A DNA stretch of 64,000 nt from Muscardinus avellanarius (GCA_963383645.1 OY726567.1:68451575-68515574), one strand, 5' to 3'; counted from the stretch's first letter, positions 22,400-34,268 are shown. Notes: generated by a model not told the origin, from the letters alone. Numbers and translations are program-made.

Positions 22400-22606
22400 G
22401 AAAATAAGCCCAGTGTGATGACCCACGCTTAGTATCCCAGTACATGGGAGGCTGACATAGAAGGATTACAAGTTCACCGCTAGCCTCAACTACTTAGTGA
22501 GGCCCTCTGCAACTTAGTGAGACCCTATTTTAAAATAAAGAATAAAAAAAGGGCTGAGGATATTGTTTAGAGGTAGAACGCACCTGTGTTCAATCCCTAG
22601 TACCAA
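22400..22606 (+). mobile_element. B1-dID SINE
   Basis: aagcccagtgtgatgacccacgcttagtatcccagtacatggg..., the counterpart of 17010-17215. Confidence 0.75.
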
Positions 22607-23082
22607 AAAAAAGAACATAAATCCTGTATCTCATAAGTTACATGATCAGTATTTTAGATTACAGCAGCAAGAATGCTGAGAAGAACAAAAATGGTACCAA
22701 GGAAGTGGGCTTGCTGCTATATCTAAGTCTGACCACCATGTGGAATGTGTCTCTTGGAAAGTTGTTTGTGAGAGGAAATTGGAAGGGCCTGAATATAGCT
22801 AGAAAGTAAGATAGTAGAGATTGTGTTCAGGAGATATTGGGTGGCAAATAAGACTTCATAGACAAATGGGGTAGAGGCTATGTGTATTGCATTTTGACAA
22901 AGAATGTATATGTATTTTGCCCATGCCATGAAATTTTGTTGAGGTCAAATTGAAATATGTTGAGCATATAGATTGACAGAGGAAATATGAAAATAATAAA
23001 AAATAAAAACTGCATTACAGATATGGATATCAAGGCCCCACAAAATGTTCACAAAATTTCCATATTAAAAAGTAAATTATAG

Positions 23083-23288
23083 CCGGGCGTGGTGGCGCAC
23101 GCTTGTAATCCCCGCGCTTGGGAGGCGGAGACAGGAGGATCACGCAGCTTCAGCTTCGAAGCCAGCCGGCGCACGCTGGCTTAGGAGACCCTGTTTCCAA
23201 ATAAAAATGTAAAAATAGGTCTGGGAGTGTAGCCCGGAGGTAGAAGGGCTTCCAGGAACCCCAGTACCACCACCACCAAAAAAAAAAG
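23083..23288 (+). mobile_element. B1-dID SINE (cgcgcttggg subfamily)
   Basis: Full dimer. Flanks aaaagtaaattata and aaaaaagtaaattata form the target duplication, so the insertion is young. Confidence 0.92.
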
Positions 23289-23895
23289 TAAATTATATAG
23301 ACATTTTAGACTTGCAATGTGTTTGGGAAGGCATGTGAAAACCTACAGGTTAGAGGGAGAATGTCCTGAAAATTAGTAAGATGGCTGAAAGGAAGGAGGA
23401 CATGGTGGCAGCGATGGAGGTGGGGCAACCAATGGCCATGATGGAGGCAACAGATAGAGTTGCGTCCAGGTGCAGTACAAATGAAGCTGGGGCCAGGGGT
23501 GGCCCAGATGGTCTTGGAGCCAGTGGCTGCCTGGATGGGGGAAACTAGGGGCTATGATTTATAAAGGCTCCAGCAGCAATGATTTAGGAGTGTTTGAGTA
23601 ATTTTTCTGTTAGTGTTGTGAGCCCATGTAATGTTGGCATTGCTTAAAAAACAACAACAACAACAAAAAAAAAACATGAGGGCTTCTCTCCAGGTTTTAA
23701 AGGAAGACCTGGGAAGCCAGGCAATGTGTATCATGGTTGGAATTCCTGCAATCAGTCCTAAATAGGGCACTTTGTGAAGTTGTGAGGGTGAAGCCATAGT
23801 TGCACTGAAAACCCGAGATTTGGAAACACCAGAAATGTGGAAGGAATATGAAGAAGGGCTGCTACATGCGATTTTCACTGATTTTTTTTTAAATT

Positions 23896-23897
23896 TT

Positions 23898-23933
<36 letters not shown>
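23896..23933 (+). repeat. (TTTC)n microsatellite
   Basis: About nine perfect ttct units followed by a T tract belonging to the adjacent minus-strand SINE. Confidence 0.95.
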
Positions 23934-23942
23934 TTTTTTTTT

Positions 23943-24140
23943 TTGGCCATACTGGGTATGGAACCCAGGGGCATTCTACCTTCAAGCTACAGCCCTACTT
24001 TTTATTCTTTATTTTCAAACAGGGTCTCCCTGAGTTGCAAAGGGCCTCACTAAGTAGCTGAATCTGTCAGAGAACCATTATCCTCCTATGTCATCCACCC
24101 AAATGCTGGGATTATGAGTGTGTGCCAACACACCCATCAT
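23943..24140 (-). mobile_element. B1-dID SINE
   Basis: ggccatactgggtatggaacccaggggcattctacc...aaacagggtctccctgagttgc...ccaacacacccatca. Confidence 0.8.
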
Positions 24141-24297
24141 ACTTAGTTAATTTTTATTATATTTAAATAGACTTTTACTTTAGTTAATTAACTTTAATAA
24201 ATTAAATTTTATAACCACTAATCACTATTAGTTACTAGTAGTTCAGATCCAAGATGAAAATTGGAAGTGCATTTAACAGTCAAAGAAAAAAAAATAA

Positions 24298-24505
24298 GAA
24301 GCCTGCTGTTGTGGTGCATGCCTGTAATCCAAGTACTTAGGAGACAGACGAGAGGATTACAGGTTTGTGGCCAACCCCAGCAACTTAGTGAGGCCCTCTG
24401 GAACTTAGTGAGACCCTGTTTCAAAAATAAATAATAAAATAGGATGGGGGTGAAGCTCAGAGGGAGAATTCCTCTGGGTCCAATCCTTAGTACTACATAC
24501 ACAAA
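24298..24505 (+). mobile_element. B1-dID SINE
   Basis: gaagcctgctgttgtggtgcatgcctgtaatcc through gggggtgaagctcagagggagaattcctctggg. Confidence 0.8.
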
Positions 24506-24516
24506 ATAAAAAAGAA

Positions 24517-24543
24517 AGGAAGGAAGGAAGGAAAGAAAGAGAG

Positions 24544-24610
<67 letters not shown>
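24517..24610 (+). repeat. (GGAA)n/(GAAA)n microsatellite
   Basis: Purine-only tetranucleotide run of about 90 bases grown from a SINE tail. Minus-strand ORFs rich in SFFL are its translation. Confidence 0.95.
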
Positions 24611-24703
24611 CGGGAGAATTAAAAAAAACTGTTGATACAATAGAACTGAATGAACATGAGATGGAAATTTGGTGTGACAAATTTCTAAAGAATTACAAGA
24701 TTA

Positions 24704-24890
24704 AGCCGGGAGTGGTGGCGCACGCTTGTAATCCCCACACTTGGGAGGCGGAGACAGGAGGATCGCGCAGGTTCGAAGCCAGCCGCGCTGGCTTAAGAGA
24801 CCCTGTTTCCAATTCCAAATTTAAAAAAGTATAAAAATAGGTCTGGGAGTGTAGCCCAGAGGTAGAAGGGCTTCCAGGAACCCCCCACCC
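24704..24890 (+). mobile_element. B1-dID SINE (cgcgcttggg-type)
   Basis: agccgggagtggtggcgcacgcttgtaatccccacacttggg through the dID half. The tail is lost where the LTR-like sequence begins. Confidence 0.85.
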
Positions 24891-24894
24891 CAGG

Positions 24895-25454
24895 TGTTAC
24901 TTGCTTCTTTCTGAAGCGTTCATACCTGGTTAGATGCATGCATACCTGGATAGACCATGGTATCTAATGCCTTTTCTGTGTTGTTGTGAGGTCCAGATAT
25001 TGCGCAAAAGAGACCACGAACTCAAAAGATGTAAAATCAAAAGATTTTATTCAACAGGGAGGAACTCTGATGCACCAGGGCTACCCTCGGGGTCTGAACT
25101 TTCCAAATGCAGCCCCAAGCTACTGGGGAGTACAGGTTTTATAGCCCCAAACGGCAGACCATTTGGAATGTGTACAAAGGCTCGTTGGCACCGGTGGCGC
25201 TTTGCACAAACTTACAAAAACCAGTTTGCTCCATCATAGCAAGGTATAAATCCAGATAAGTTTGTTTTTTGTAAAACCATTAATCTATGCCTTCTTTCCC
25301 CCTAAACCATAAGATAATTAACTTCTGACTTGTTTTCCCCCTAACCATAAAATTATTAACTCATTGGCTTGTTTTTCTGGTCCAAGAATCAGATGCAGTT
25401 ATCTTACATCTTTAATCGAGGCTGTGGTAGAAAAACTGCCAGTCTGTCTCTCTG

Positions 25455-25524
<70 letters not shown>

Positions 25525-25565
25525 TCTCTCTCTCCACATAGACTTGAGCCATTTCTGTGCCCTAT
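24895..25565 (-). mobile_element. ERV 3' LTR (gammaretrovirus-like)
   Basis: On the minus strand it has a polyadenylation signal in ttgaataaaatcttttg (about 25040), a U5-like end, a TATA-like tataaaacctg (about 25135) and AT-rich U3. A (TC)n expansion sits in U3. Directly beyond (25566-25580) the minus strand has a purine tract aaagaaaaggaggaaattat, as a polypurine tract should, followed by env-like sequence. Boundaries are approximate. Confidence 0.6.
25440..25534 (+). repeat. (TC)n microsatellite within the LTR
   Basis: About 45 TC repeats with few interruptions. Confidence 0.95.
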
Positions 25566-26100
25566 AATTTCCTCCTTTTCTTTATAACTGAGTCACATCT
25601 TTGACTCTGGGCCCACTTCTGCCAAAGGAATATTATGAGTGTGTGTCACTGTGAGTTTGACTGTGCTTACTCTATTTTTAATATACTTAACTAGGGCATT
25701 GATAATGCCTAATAGCAAGAAGACTAGGGGTCCAACTATAGCAGTTAAAATTTCTTTACATATCCAAGTTTAGTTACTGAATGCCCTAGACTAAGCCTTC
25801 TTCTGCCTAAAAGGAACATACTACTTCATTTGCCACTGGTTTTTATCACTGAGTCAAATTATGGACTCATCATATTCTTTGCAAAGAAATGTAAGTCCCT
25901 ACCAGATTACAAAATGATGTTTTAAGTTTAAGCTACCTTTGACAAAAAAGATATAACTGTATTATCACACTTAGAAGGATTATGATCCAGAAGGATCTCA
26001 TGTTAAAGATTATTCACTAAGATAAGGTTCTTCATTAAACGTACTAAAATTACAGTTTCTAGTTCTGGTCATGGCTAATGTTAAAACTCCAGCCTTTACA
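25566..26100 (-). pseudogene. env: Decayed ERV env transmembrane end
   Basis: On the minus strand, about 25665-25760 reads TAIVGPLVFLLLGIINALVKYIK, a typical gammaretroviral/class I ERV TM membrane anchor, just upstream of the polypurine tract. Stops and frameshifts fill the upstream part. No gag or pol was found next to it, so this is a 5'-deleted provirus remnant. Confidence 0.6.
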
Positions 26101-26450
26101 GACACTGAAGTCTGAGAGAGCTTGGCTGATGATATGTCTTTTAAATATTTTTATTTAAATATTTAAGTATTTATATATTTAAATATTTTTCTACCCTTTT
26201 AAATATTTTTCTACCATGTATGGGAACTGCTTGGTTTAGTTTTATGAATCATAATATTACACCTTACTATTTGTGTAGTCTGCAAAACTGGATGGAAACA
26301 ATTGATGTTCCGCAACAAGAATTTCCAAAACTTACATTACCAGCCTTTTCTCAAAAGCTAAAGGGAGCCTTCTAGGCCCCACATCTGAGGTAAGTATCTC
26401 AGGTCGCCTTAGCTTTGTGCATAGCAAATGCTAAGTATATATTGTTGGCA

Positions 26451-26690
26451 AACAGATAAGTGCCCTTGGACTGGATGGGCCTGTTAAGCAAGGTAGATTT
26501 TGATGACCTCCTATTATCCCAGAAATATTTACCTTGCCTCTCCCTGAACCTAGCTCACGATTGTCTCTCCCTAAACCTGGCCCGTGACTGCTTCCTCCTG
26601 AAGCGAACTCATAACTGCCTTTCCCTAAACTTACTCGTGATTGCCCTGCCATTTGATCATTTAAAAAAAATGGTTTGTTTAAACCCTCTA
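26451..26690. repeat. LTR-like segment with a four-copy ~29-bp minisatellite
   Basis: 26530-26655 repeats a unit of the type tctccctraacctrgctcayrattgc four times with drift. A downstream taataaaaattttctctag (about 27000) would suit a retroviral R region. Assignment to an LTR is tentative. Confidence 0.45.
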
Positions 26691-26693
26691 TGA

Positions 26694-26905
26694 GCCGGGC
26701 GTGGTGGCGCACGCTTGTAATTCCCGCGCTTGGGAGGCTGAGACAGGAGGATCACACAGGTTTGAAGCCAGCCTCAGCTACTTGGTGAGGCTCTCAGCAA
26801 CTTAGTGAGACCCTATTTCCAAATAAAATAGAAAATAGGTCTGGGAGTATAGCCCGGAGGTAGCAAGCCTTTGGGTTCCACCTCCAGTACCACAAAAATA
26901 AATAA
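26694..26905 (+). mobile_element. B1-dID SINE
   Basis: Full dimer with an AAAT tail. Flanks aaaccctctatga on both sides form a 13-bp target duplication. Confidence 0.92.
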
Positions 26906-27019
26906 ATAAATAAATAAATAAACCCTCTATGAAAAAGGGTTCTAGTTAAAGGAGAGAAAGAAGAGTTTTTGGATTTCTCCCCAGCTGCCTCTTATTTCTC
27001 TAATAAAAATTTTCTCTAG

Positions 27020-27230
27020 AGCCGGGCATAGTGGCGCACGCTTGTAATCCCAGCATTCGGGAGGCTGAGACCTGGAGGATCATGGTTCGCGGACAGCCTC
27101 AGCTACTTAGAGAGGCCCTCTGCAACTCAGTGAGACCCGGTTTCAAAATAAAGAATAAAAAATAGGGCAGGGGGTGTAGCCCGGAGGTCAAATGCCCCTG
27201 GGTTCCATCCCCAGACCCGAAAAAAAATTT
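27020..27230 (+). mobile_element. B1-dID SINE (cagcattcggg subfamily)
   Basis: Full dimer ending gggttccatccccagacccg plus A tail. Flanks (aa)attttctctaga and ttttttctctaaa form the duplication. Confidence 0.9.
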
Positions 27231-27673
27231 TTTTTTCTCTAAAAATAATTATTTCTGACACTAAGTTATTTCATGCAAGAGTCAGGGAAAAATTGTTGCA
27301 AAGGTCTGTCATGGGGATTGGATGTGAATGATTTTTTAGATTTGCCCACAAACTGCAGTGATTTTCAAATTTTGATTTTGGAATTACCTACAAAGTGTGT
27401 TAAAATTTCAGGAACTAAGAGAAATGAGTAATTATATCTGTTATGAGAATCTTTTAGATTTATGGAAAATAATAAGCCACACTAAATGTGTACATCATGA
27501 ATAAACTTGATTTCTGTGATCAACACTTTGAAGGCACACAGGTTATGGCGGGGTTCATAATTTATGAACATCAAATGAGGCTTGGGGAGAAGAAAAATTT
27601 TAAATGAATTTGTGTAGCTTAAGTAGTCAAAAAAAGACACCATATAGCACATTTAAAAAATTTATTAACATTA

Positions 27674-27862
27674 AGCCAGGCGTGGTGGCAGAGGCTTGTA
27701 ATCCCAGGATTTGGGAGGCTGAGACAGGAGGATCACAATTCTCAGTGAGGCCCTTTGCAACTCAGTGAGACCCTGTTTCAAAAATAAACAATAAAAAAAT
27801 AGGACTGTGGGTGTAGCTCAGAGGTGGAATGCCCCTGGGTTCTCATCCTCAGTACTGAAAAA
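27674..27862 (+). mobile_element. B1-dID SINE
   Basis: aagccaggcgtggtggcagaggcttgtaatcccagg... Flanks tttattaacatt and ttattaacatt mark the target duplication. Confidence 0.9.
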
Positions 27863-28061
27863 TAATTATTAACATTAAAACAAATTACAAAAAATATTTA
27901 CAGTTATTTTGAATAATAACAATTCAAAGGATAAGAGAACTTTCTTCACAGTGGTTTCCAATGAACCACTATAGTTATACATATATACATATGTCTGTAT
28001 TTATGCACCCATGTATAAGCTAAGTTTTTCAGAAATTTAATTGATATAAAATTCTATCTAA

Positions 28062-28268
28062 GCCGGGCATGGTGGTGTACAGTTGTCATCCCAGCATTCG
28101 GGAGGCTGAGACTGTAGGATCACAGTTCGCAGACAGCCTCAGTTACTTAGTGAGGCCCTCTGCAACATTGTGAGACCCTGTTTTAAAATATAGAATAAAA
28201 AATGGGGCAAGGGGTGTAGCTTGGAGGTTGAATGCCCCTGGGTTCCATCCCCAGACCCGAAAAAAAAT
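28062..28268 (+). mobile_element. B1-dID SINE
   Basis: agccgggcatggtggtgtacagttgtcatccc... to cccagacccgaaaaaaa. Flanks attctatcta and atcctatcta. Confidence 0.9.
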
Positions 28269-28429
28269 CCTATCTAAGCTAGATTAATTGTTTCCATTTG
28301 AAAATACAAAATACACTATGCAATTTGAAGAGGCAGTAGGCATATCCCAGACCCAGCCCACTCCCTGCCTGTTGCCTCCCCAACACAGCCTTCCCCTCCA
28401 GGTCCCCTGGGCTGGGGGTTGTGTCTTCC

Positions 28430-28870
28430 TCCCAGGCAGTGTGTCACTCCCCATCACTCTCCTCAGAGGAGGAGGAGACCCTAAGATCCTCATAGAGGAC
28501 ACTCCGGGGCATCTGGAGCCATGTCCCTCACACTTCTCCAAGAGGGGAGGGCTGGTGGCAGGAGGGGTTGGCTTCTCAGGAGGATGAGGAGGGAGCTGTC
28601 AGCACCTGGGAGCTCTACCAGTCATGTGCAACTTCCTCAAGACCATGCTGAGGGGCTGTGCTGAACAGAGCTGGACTGAGGGGTGTGGGCCTGTGTGTAG
28701 GATTAGGTAGATGGTGCTCAGGTGGTCTGGCGCCTGGAGGGGTTTCATCAATGCTGGACACCTGAGACACATAAGGGTAGATGGGTCTTACATTGGTCTT
28801 CTTAACAGGTGGCTGTCTTGTAGGAACAAGATACAGGACAGACGTCTTTCTCGTTGTGTGGATAGCCATT
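28430..28870 (-). pseudogene. Fragment resembling an AF4/FMR2 (AFF) family gene
   Basis: On the minus strand a proline/serine-rich translation contains, in order, a VRPIYPYVSQ...DETPP segment, LEEVAHDW and SVLYEDLRVSSSSEESDGE. AFF proteins have a VRPMDGQDQAP-type motif, then (L)KEMTHSW, then a DDL(K/Q)LSSSEDSD box in that order and with similar spacing. At least two in-frame stops interrupt the alignment. The similarity is weak and from memory, and the parent paralogue cannot be told. Confidence 0.4.
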
Positions 28871-29034
28871 AGCCTGTTTGGATGCTACAGAAAAAGGCAA
28901 ATACAGAAAACATTAGATGAAAAACAGAAAATTCTCATTAATATTGTTCTAAACCTAGTAGAAAGAAAATAAACCAAAATGAACATTAATATATAACAAA
29001 AAATTAATAGTAAAATAATTACAAGTAGTCTTTT

Positions 29035-29213
29035 TTTGTGGTACTGGGGTTCCTGGAAGCCCTTCTACCTCTGGGCTACACTCCCAGACCTATTTTATAT
29101 TTTTTTGAAACAGGGTCTCTTACGCCAGCGCGGCTGGCTTCGAACCTGCGCGATCCTCCTGTCTCCGCCTCCCAAGCGCGGGGATTGCAAGCGTGCGCCA
29201 CCACGCCCGGCAC
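29035..29213 (-). mobile_element. B1-dID SINE (cgcgcttggg subfamily)
   Basis: Reverse complement: ggtactggggttcctggaagcccttctacctctgggctacactcc ... gcgtgcgccaccacgcccggc. Flanks acaagtagtc on both sides. Confidence 0.92.
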
Positions 29214-30425
29214 AAGTAGTCATTTTAAGTATATAAAAGTGCAGAACCTCAGTTGTGATCAGGAAAAAATGACAACATACATCTGATGTATTTTCCATCA
29301 TACTGGAAAATAAAAGAGTACTCAAAATTGTATCTTCAAATTAGGTTGAGAAAGGATCTTTTACACATCTTCTCTGGAGTGCAATGGACCGTTGTAGTTT
29401 TCAGAGCAGTCTAAGGGCTCCAAGTGGAATAATGGCCTGAGTTAATTCCATTACTCATGAGACAGAACTTGAGTTTATAATGGTTGAATAGATCTAACTC
29501 AAGGTGTCTGAGGAAGCTTTGAAAGAGTAAGGCTCTGGGGTGGAGTGCCATGATACATACTGGTGAACCACTGTTAGCACAGAAAGCATAAATAGTGAAA
29601 TCTGAATAATTTCACAACATTAACCTATCAAACAAACCCCTAAAAATCTACATGTTGTATGAGGCAGCAATCACATGTTTTGCAATGATTGGGGGAAGAC
29701 TGAATCACTCTGGACTACATGGGCCAATTCACTTGGAAAACTCAATGCTTATGTTTTTCTCCATACAATAACTGTATTTCTGTCATCTTTATTAATAATA
29801 ACACTCACAGCCTTTTAAATTTGACCTTGAGGTATGTAAAGAAGAGCATAGTATTCATCTTTCTTACAGTACATTTTTCAGCAACCTAGTGAGTCCCTAT
29901 TTCAAAGCTAAAAAATGAAAAAAGGCTGGAAATACAGCTCAGAGACAGAATGCCCCTGGGTAAAATTTCCAGTGCCACAATAAAGAAAAGAGTACCCCGA
30001 TTTCTTGGCTCATAATATTACTGTCATGTACTGCTACAAAATTTAGGTCAAGGATGTTCAAATCTGATCTCTAACTGGAGATTAGAAAGAAATCTAGTTA
30101 CTACATCTAATATTTGATGAAGTGGCATGTGAAACCTCAGAAACCCTCTTTTATATTAGACTGTACTAGCTATACTGGCCCTCATTTAAGTTAGACACAT
30201 ATGAGAAAGACAGGAAGCATTCATAAATTGCCTTGTCTTCCTTAAAATATCAGTAATAATTGTACTTTAAAGATAATTGCTAATGTCCCATGAGTAGAGG
30301 TAGAATTCACTTAACCTATTTGTACTTGAAGTCAGAAAAAAGGGTAGTTTTATAGAATTTCATTCTGTGGTTACAGATTTTTATACATTTGCTTAATCCT
30401 CAGAACCCAGATTTTTTTTCTTTTT
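29214..30425. other. Intergenic stretch
   Basis: AT-rich, no convincing ORF. A partial dID-like fragment (about 29880-29990: cagcaacctagtgagtccctatttc...aaatacagctcagagacagaatgcccctggg) is the only repeat recognised. Confidence 0.5.
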
Positions 30426-30429
30426 CCTT

Positions 30430-30618
30430 TTGGTGGTACTCGGGTTCCTGGAAGCCCTCCACCTCCAGGACCTACACTCCCAGACCTATTTTATACTTTT
30501 TAATTTTTTTTGGAAACAGGGTCTCTTAAGCCAGCGGGGCTGGCTTCGAACCAGCACGATCCTCCCGTCTCCACCTCCCAAGCGCGGGGATTACAAGTGT
30601 GTGCCACCACTCCCAGCA
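30430..30618 (-). mobile_element. B1-dID SINE (cgcgcttggg subfamily)
   Basis: tggtactcgggttcctggaagccctccacctcc...gtgtgtgccaccactcccagc. Flanks agaacccagatttttt and agaacccagatttttat. Confidence 0.9.
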
Positions 30619-30654
30619 GAACCCAGATTTTTATATCACCAAATTAAAAAAATG

Positions 30655-30795
30655 GCCAGCTGAGATAGCACATGCCTATAATCCTAGTACTTGAAAGACT
30701 GAGACAGGAGGATTACATGTTTGAGTCCAGCAGCAGCATCTGAGGCTTTGCATCCTAGTGAAACCATGTTCAAAATAAAAAAGACAGAAATCGGA
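30655..30795 (+). mobile_element. Old B1-like SINE
   Basis: gccagctgagatagcacatgcctataatcctagtacttg with an A-rich end; the right half is mostly gone. Confidence 0.6.
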
Positions 30796-30799
30796 GAGG

Positions 30800-32395
30800 T
30801 GTTATCTTACTCTTTTGGTTTTTACAAGAATTACACCAAACCCAGTTTTTCTACCATTCAGGAACCTCCTATGCATTGGTCATGGAGTCTAAAATGACCC
30901 AATCTTGCCTTCCACAAATTAGAATTGGTCTCACTGCACAAACATAAACTTCCCTAATAATTACTGCCCAAATGAATATACATTTACTCATTTCAACAAA
31001 AACTTACCAAGACTAATGTTTGTCTTTTGTCTTAGACTATTTTCCAAGACTTCTCAGCATGAAACCCATAACAGGTGATTGTATGTACTTGTCTCTTCCA
31101 CGACTGCGTCTCAGAGAACAAGACTAAGAAATCAGTCTGTCTAAAGGCAGAATCTACTCTCAGATGCTTTCAAAATATTTGACTTATCAATCTACTGATG
31201 AAGTCTGAGCCCTCCTCATTCAACCATTGCCTAAAGGCCCTACCTTGAAACCTTCCTGGCTTTGGGGCCATGCTTTAAATTCACGAGCTCCTGATGGCTG
31301 TTGTAGACCCAAACCTTAACAGAGTCTTCAGCATTTGTTTCTTCTAAGTCATCTGTGCTTGGCTTTTATATGCTGGCCTTCTCCTTGTGCATTGTGTATG
31401 CACATGCCTATGCCATAATCTTACCACATATGAGGATACAAGTCATATGAGAATAGAGTTCACCATATTTTTCTCATTTTACTTTACCTCTTTAGATGCC
31501 ATTAGGGTAAATACAGTCACATTTTAGAAGAAAAACAGGGATACAAGAAGTACTCAGGGGAACTATCAAAATAAATGCAAGGATAATAATTTGGTCATTT
31601 GTGCAGGCAAAATGATGTTAGTCAGTCCCCCACTGCAGCAGGAGTAGTGACATATCTGAGTGTTTGGCAATGGGTGATTGCACAGCTTGGACTCACCTAC
31701 AAGTGTCTTAATATTCCACCAGAGAAAAATTGCCATGTATTCTACATATCATATTAATAACATTAGTATTTTAAGAACATTCCTTACCACTAAATGACTG
31801 ATGGGATTTCATAGTCTTCCCCAACCTACAGGAACAGAGTTGTTTAGCTCATGGGTATAGTGTTAGGGACCAAAGTTCTCACACACTAAACTCTGTTCTT
31901 CAGTGGCTGTAGCCACAGAAGTAACTGTTCACAGGGTCTAATCTCTTGTTCACTTGTTCTCTAGATTTAGAACTATAGTCTAAAAAATGGATGTTATTAA
32001 GTAGGATTTCTTAATTCTCAACACCAGAGTTAAGCAATGCATTATGCCCAATTCCAGGGATATCAACTTGATATAACCAAAGTAGTTTCCCTTCTTTGCT
32101 CTCACCTTGTAGCAGAATAAAAACACAGGAGAAAAAGCAAAGGCAAATTCTAGAGTTAAAGAGAATAGCTTTAAATACAGAAACAGTAAGTATGAAATCA
32201 CCACGAATGTATGCCAATGATATAAATAAAAAATTTATTTATCTCACATGGGATAAAAAATAAAAACAAAACATTGCTTACTTTTCAAGATCTGGTTAAT
32301 CCATAAAAATGCAGCAAATGGAGAAAGGAGAAAGAGATCTAAATTTTTATCAGAATATTGTATATAAAAGTTTTAGTGCTTGAAACTAAGATCTT
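30800..32395. other. Intergenic stretch, nothing recognised
   Basis: No repeat, exon or domain recognised. The minus-strand ORFs at 31980-32217 look like chance. Confidence 0.45.
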
Positions 32396-32399
32396 ATTT

Positions 32400-32721
32400 T
32401 CTTTTTTATTTATTGATACATTGTAGCCATACATATTAATGGAGTACAAGATAGTAGAGGCATACATGCACACATCACTTATTTAACCCTTCTCCAATGC
32501 CTACCTCCATCCCTTCCCCCATTTCTCCTTCTCATGTTTGGCTTAGTGATTGACTTATTTTGTGAATAAACATCATACACATTAGAAAATTTTCTTTTTT
32601 CCTCCTACTATCCCCTTTAGTTAGGTTGCCTACTTTGATCATCTATGATTTCTCTTTTGTCTAGAGTTTCTACTATAACCCATTCTCTCCCTAGCTTTCA
32701 CATATTAGGGAGAGCATCTAA

Positions 32722-32752
<31 letters not shown>

Positions 32753-33240
32753 GGTGACTGACTAATCTCACTTAGCATAATGTTCTCCAGTTCTATCCAT
32801 TTTCCTATAATTGATGTAATTGTGTTTTTCTTTATCTTTTTTTTTTTTTTTGCGGGTCTGGGGATGGAACCCAGGGGCATTTGACCTCCGAGCTACACTC
32901 CCTGCCCTATTTTTTATTCTTTATTTTGAAACCGGGTCTCACTGAGTTGCAGAGGGCTTCACTAAATAGCTGAGGCTGTCCGCGAACCACGATCCTCCAG
33001 GTCTCAGCTTCCCAAATGCTGGGATTACAAGCGTGTGCACCACGCCCGGCTGTGTTTTTCTTTATGGCTGAGTAAATTTTATTGTGAACATATCCTATAA
33101 TTTTGTAGTCCATTCATCTGTTGATAAACACCTTGGCTAGTTCCATAGTTTGGCAGCTGTGAACTGTGTGGCTATGAACATAGATATGCATGTGCTAGCT
33201 TGGTAGTTTGGCTCTAATTCTTACTATGGTTTAGCATCAA
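32400..33240 (-). mobile_element. 5'-truncated L1 (ORF2 end and 3' UTR)
   Basis: Minus-strand sense sequence contains the ORF2-end motif atggatagaactggagaac...attatgctaagtgag, the A-rich segment, the 3' UTR and an AT-rich tail at about 32400. Split by a SINE at 32855-33052. Confidence 0.85.
32855..33052 (-). mobile_element. B1-dID SINE nested in L1
   Basis: gggtctggggatggaacccaggggcatttgacctccg...gcgtgtgcaccacgcccggc. Flanks tgtttttctttat on both sides form a 13-bp target duplication. Confidence 0.93.
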
Positions 33241-33772
33241 AACAAAGGAGAGGGGAGGGGAAGTTCTGAAGTATAACAGGCAAAACTGTTGTCTTTCCCT
33301 GTCTGAATGCTTGTGTAGTATCCAGGCTCTGACCACCTTTTACATTTTTATTGGGAATCATTACTGGGTAATTTTCCAATACTAGCACAGTAGACACCTA
33401 CTGGAGGCTTGCTGACTTAGCATTCTATCTTTTTATCAGTAGCCTTCAGACCAACAATGGTCAGAATGGTAGGGCTCAGGGACAAACAAATCTGCAAGTG
33501 TTTGTTATCAAATGCAGGCAATTATAGCCCTCAGGTTGCTAAGAGCCTTTGTCAGTTGCAAAGTCTTAAACTGGTTACTCCTGGCAGGCATTTCTATACT
33601 TTCCCACATATTAGCATAGCTTTAAAAATATGACTCATAATGATAATATGTATTTCTCTGGTTGATGTGATATTTTCTTTTTCTTCTCTAATTTATTTGT
33701 TAGGGTTTATTTGCTTTTTATGGTATGTATAGCTAAAACTTTTTTTCATTTTACCTTTTAGAGATATAGTTC

Positions 33773-33985
33773 TTAGCCAGACATGGTGACATACACCAGA
33801 ACTCCTAGATATTGGGAGGCTGAGATAGGAGTATCATAGGACTGAAGACAGCAAAGAACCATCAACAAGACCATTTACAATTTAGCTGTAACCTGCTTCT
33901 AAATAAAATAATAAAAATACTGGGACTAGAGCTTGAGTGGGTGTTTCTCCTGAGTTCAATCTGTATTACAAAAACAAAAAAGGTC
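33773..33985 (+). mobile_element. Old B1-dID SINE in L1
   Basis: agccagacatggtgacatacaccagaactcctagatattgggagg through the diverged right half. Confidence 0.7.
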
Positions 33986-34084
33986 CAACTCTTTGTTTCA
34001 TTGATCATTGTTCTTTTAATCTCTATTTTATTTATGTTATGATCTCCAACATTTCTTTTAAAAAAAAAGAATCCAATTTTGTTG

Positions 34085-34268
34085 TTTTTAAAATTTTTTT
34101 TATTGTTGCATTGTAGTCATACATCTTAACAGAGTACAAGATGGTAGAGCCACACATGCACACATCATTCATTTAGCCCTTCCCCAATTCCCACCCTATT
34201 CCCTCCCCCTCCTCCTCTTCATGTTTGGCTTAGTGATTGACTTTGATATGTTTGTGAATGGACATAAT
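34085..34268 (-). mobile_element. L1 3'-end insertion
   Basis: attgttgcattgtagtcatacatcttaacagagtacaagatggtagagccacacatgcacacatc...tttggcttagtgattgactttgatatgtttgtg. Confidence 0.75.

Larger units (their letters stand above)
21860..22840 (+). repeat. Direct copy 2 of the USP17L flanking unit
   Basis: Same order and orientation as 16450-17434. The homology ends at gtgttcaggagat (about 22840), precisely where copy 1 meets the palindrome arm. Confidence 0.85.

Noticed and set aside
24218..24640. ORFs rich in SFFLSFFL
   Set aside because: Translation of a (GAAA)n microsatellite and SINE.
25440..25587. Serine/leucine repeat ORFs
   Set aside because: Translation of the (TC)n tract.
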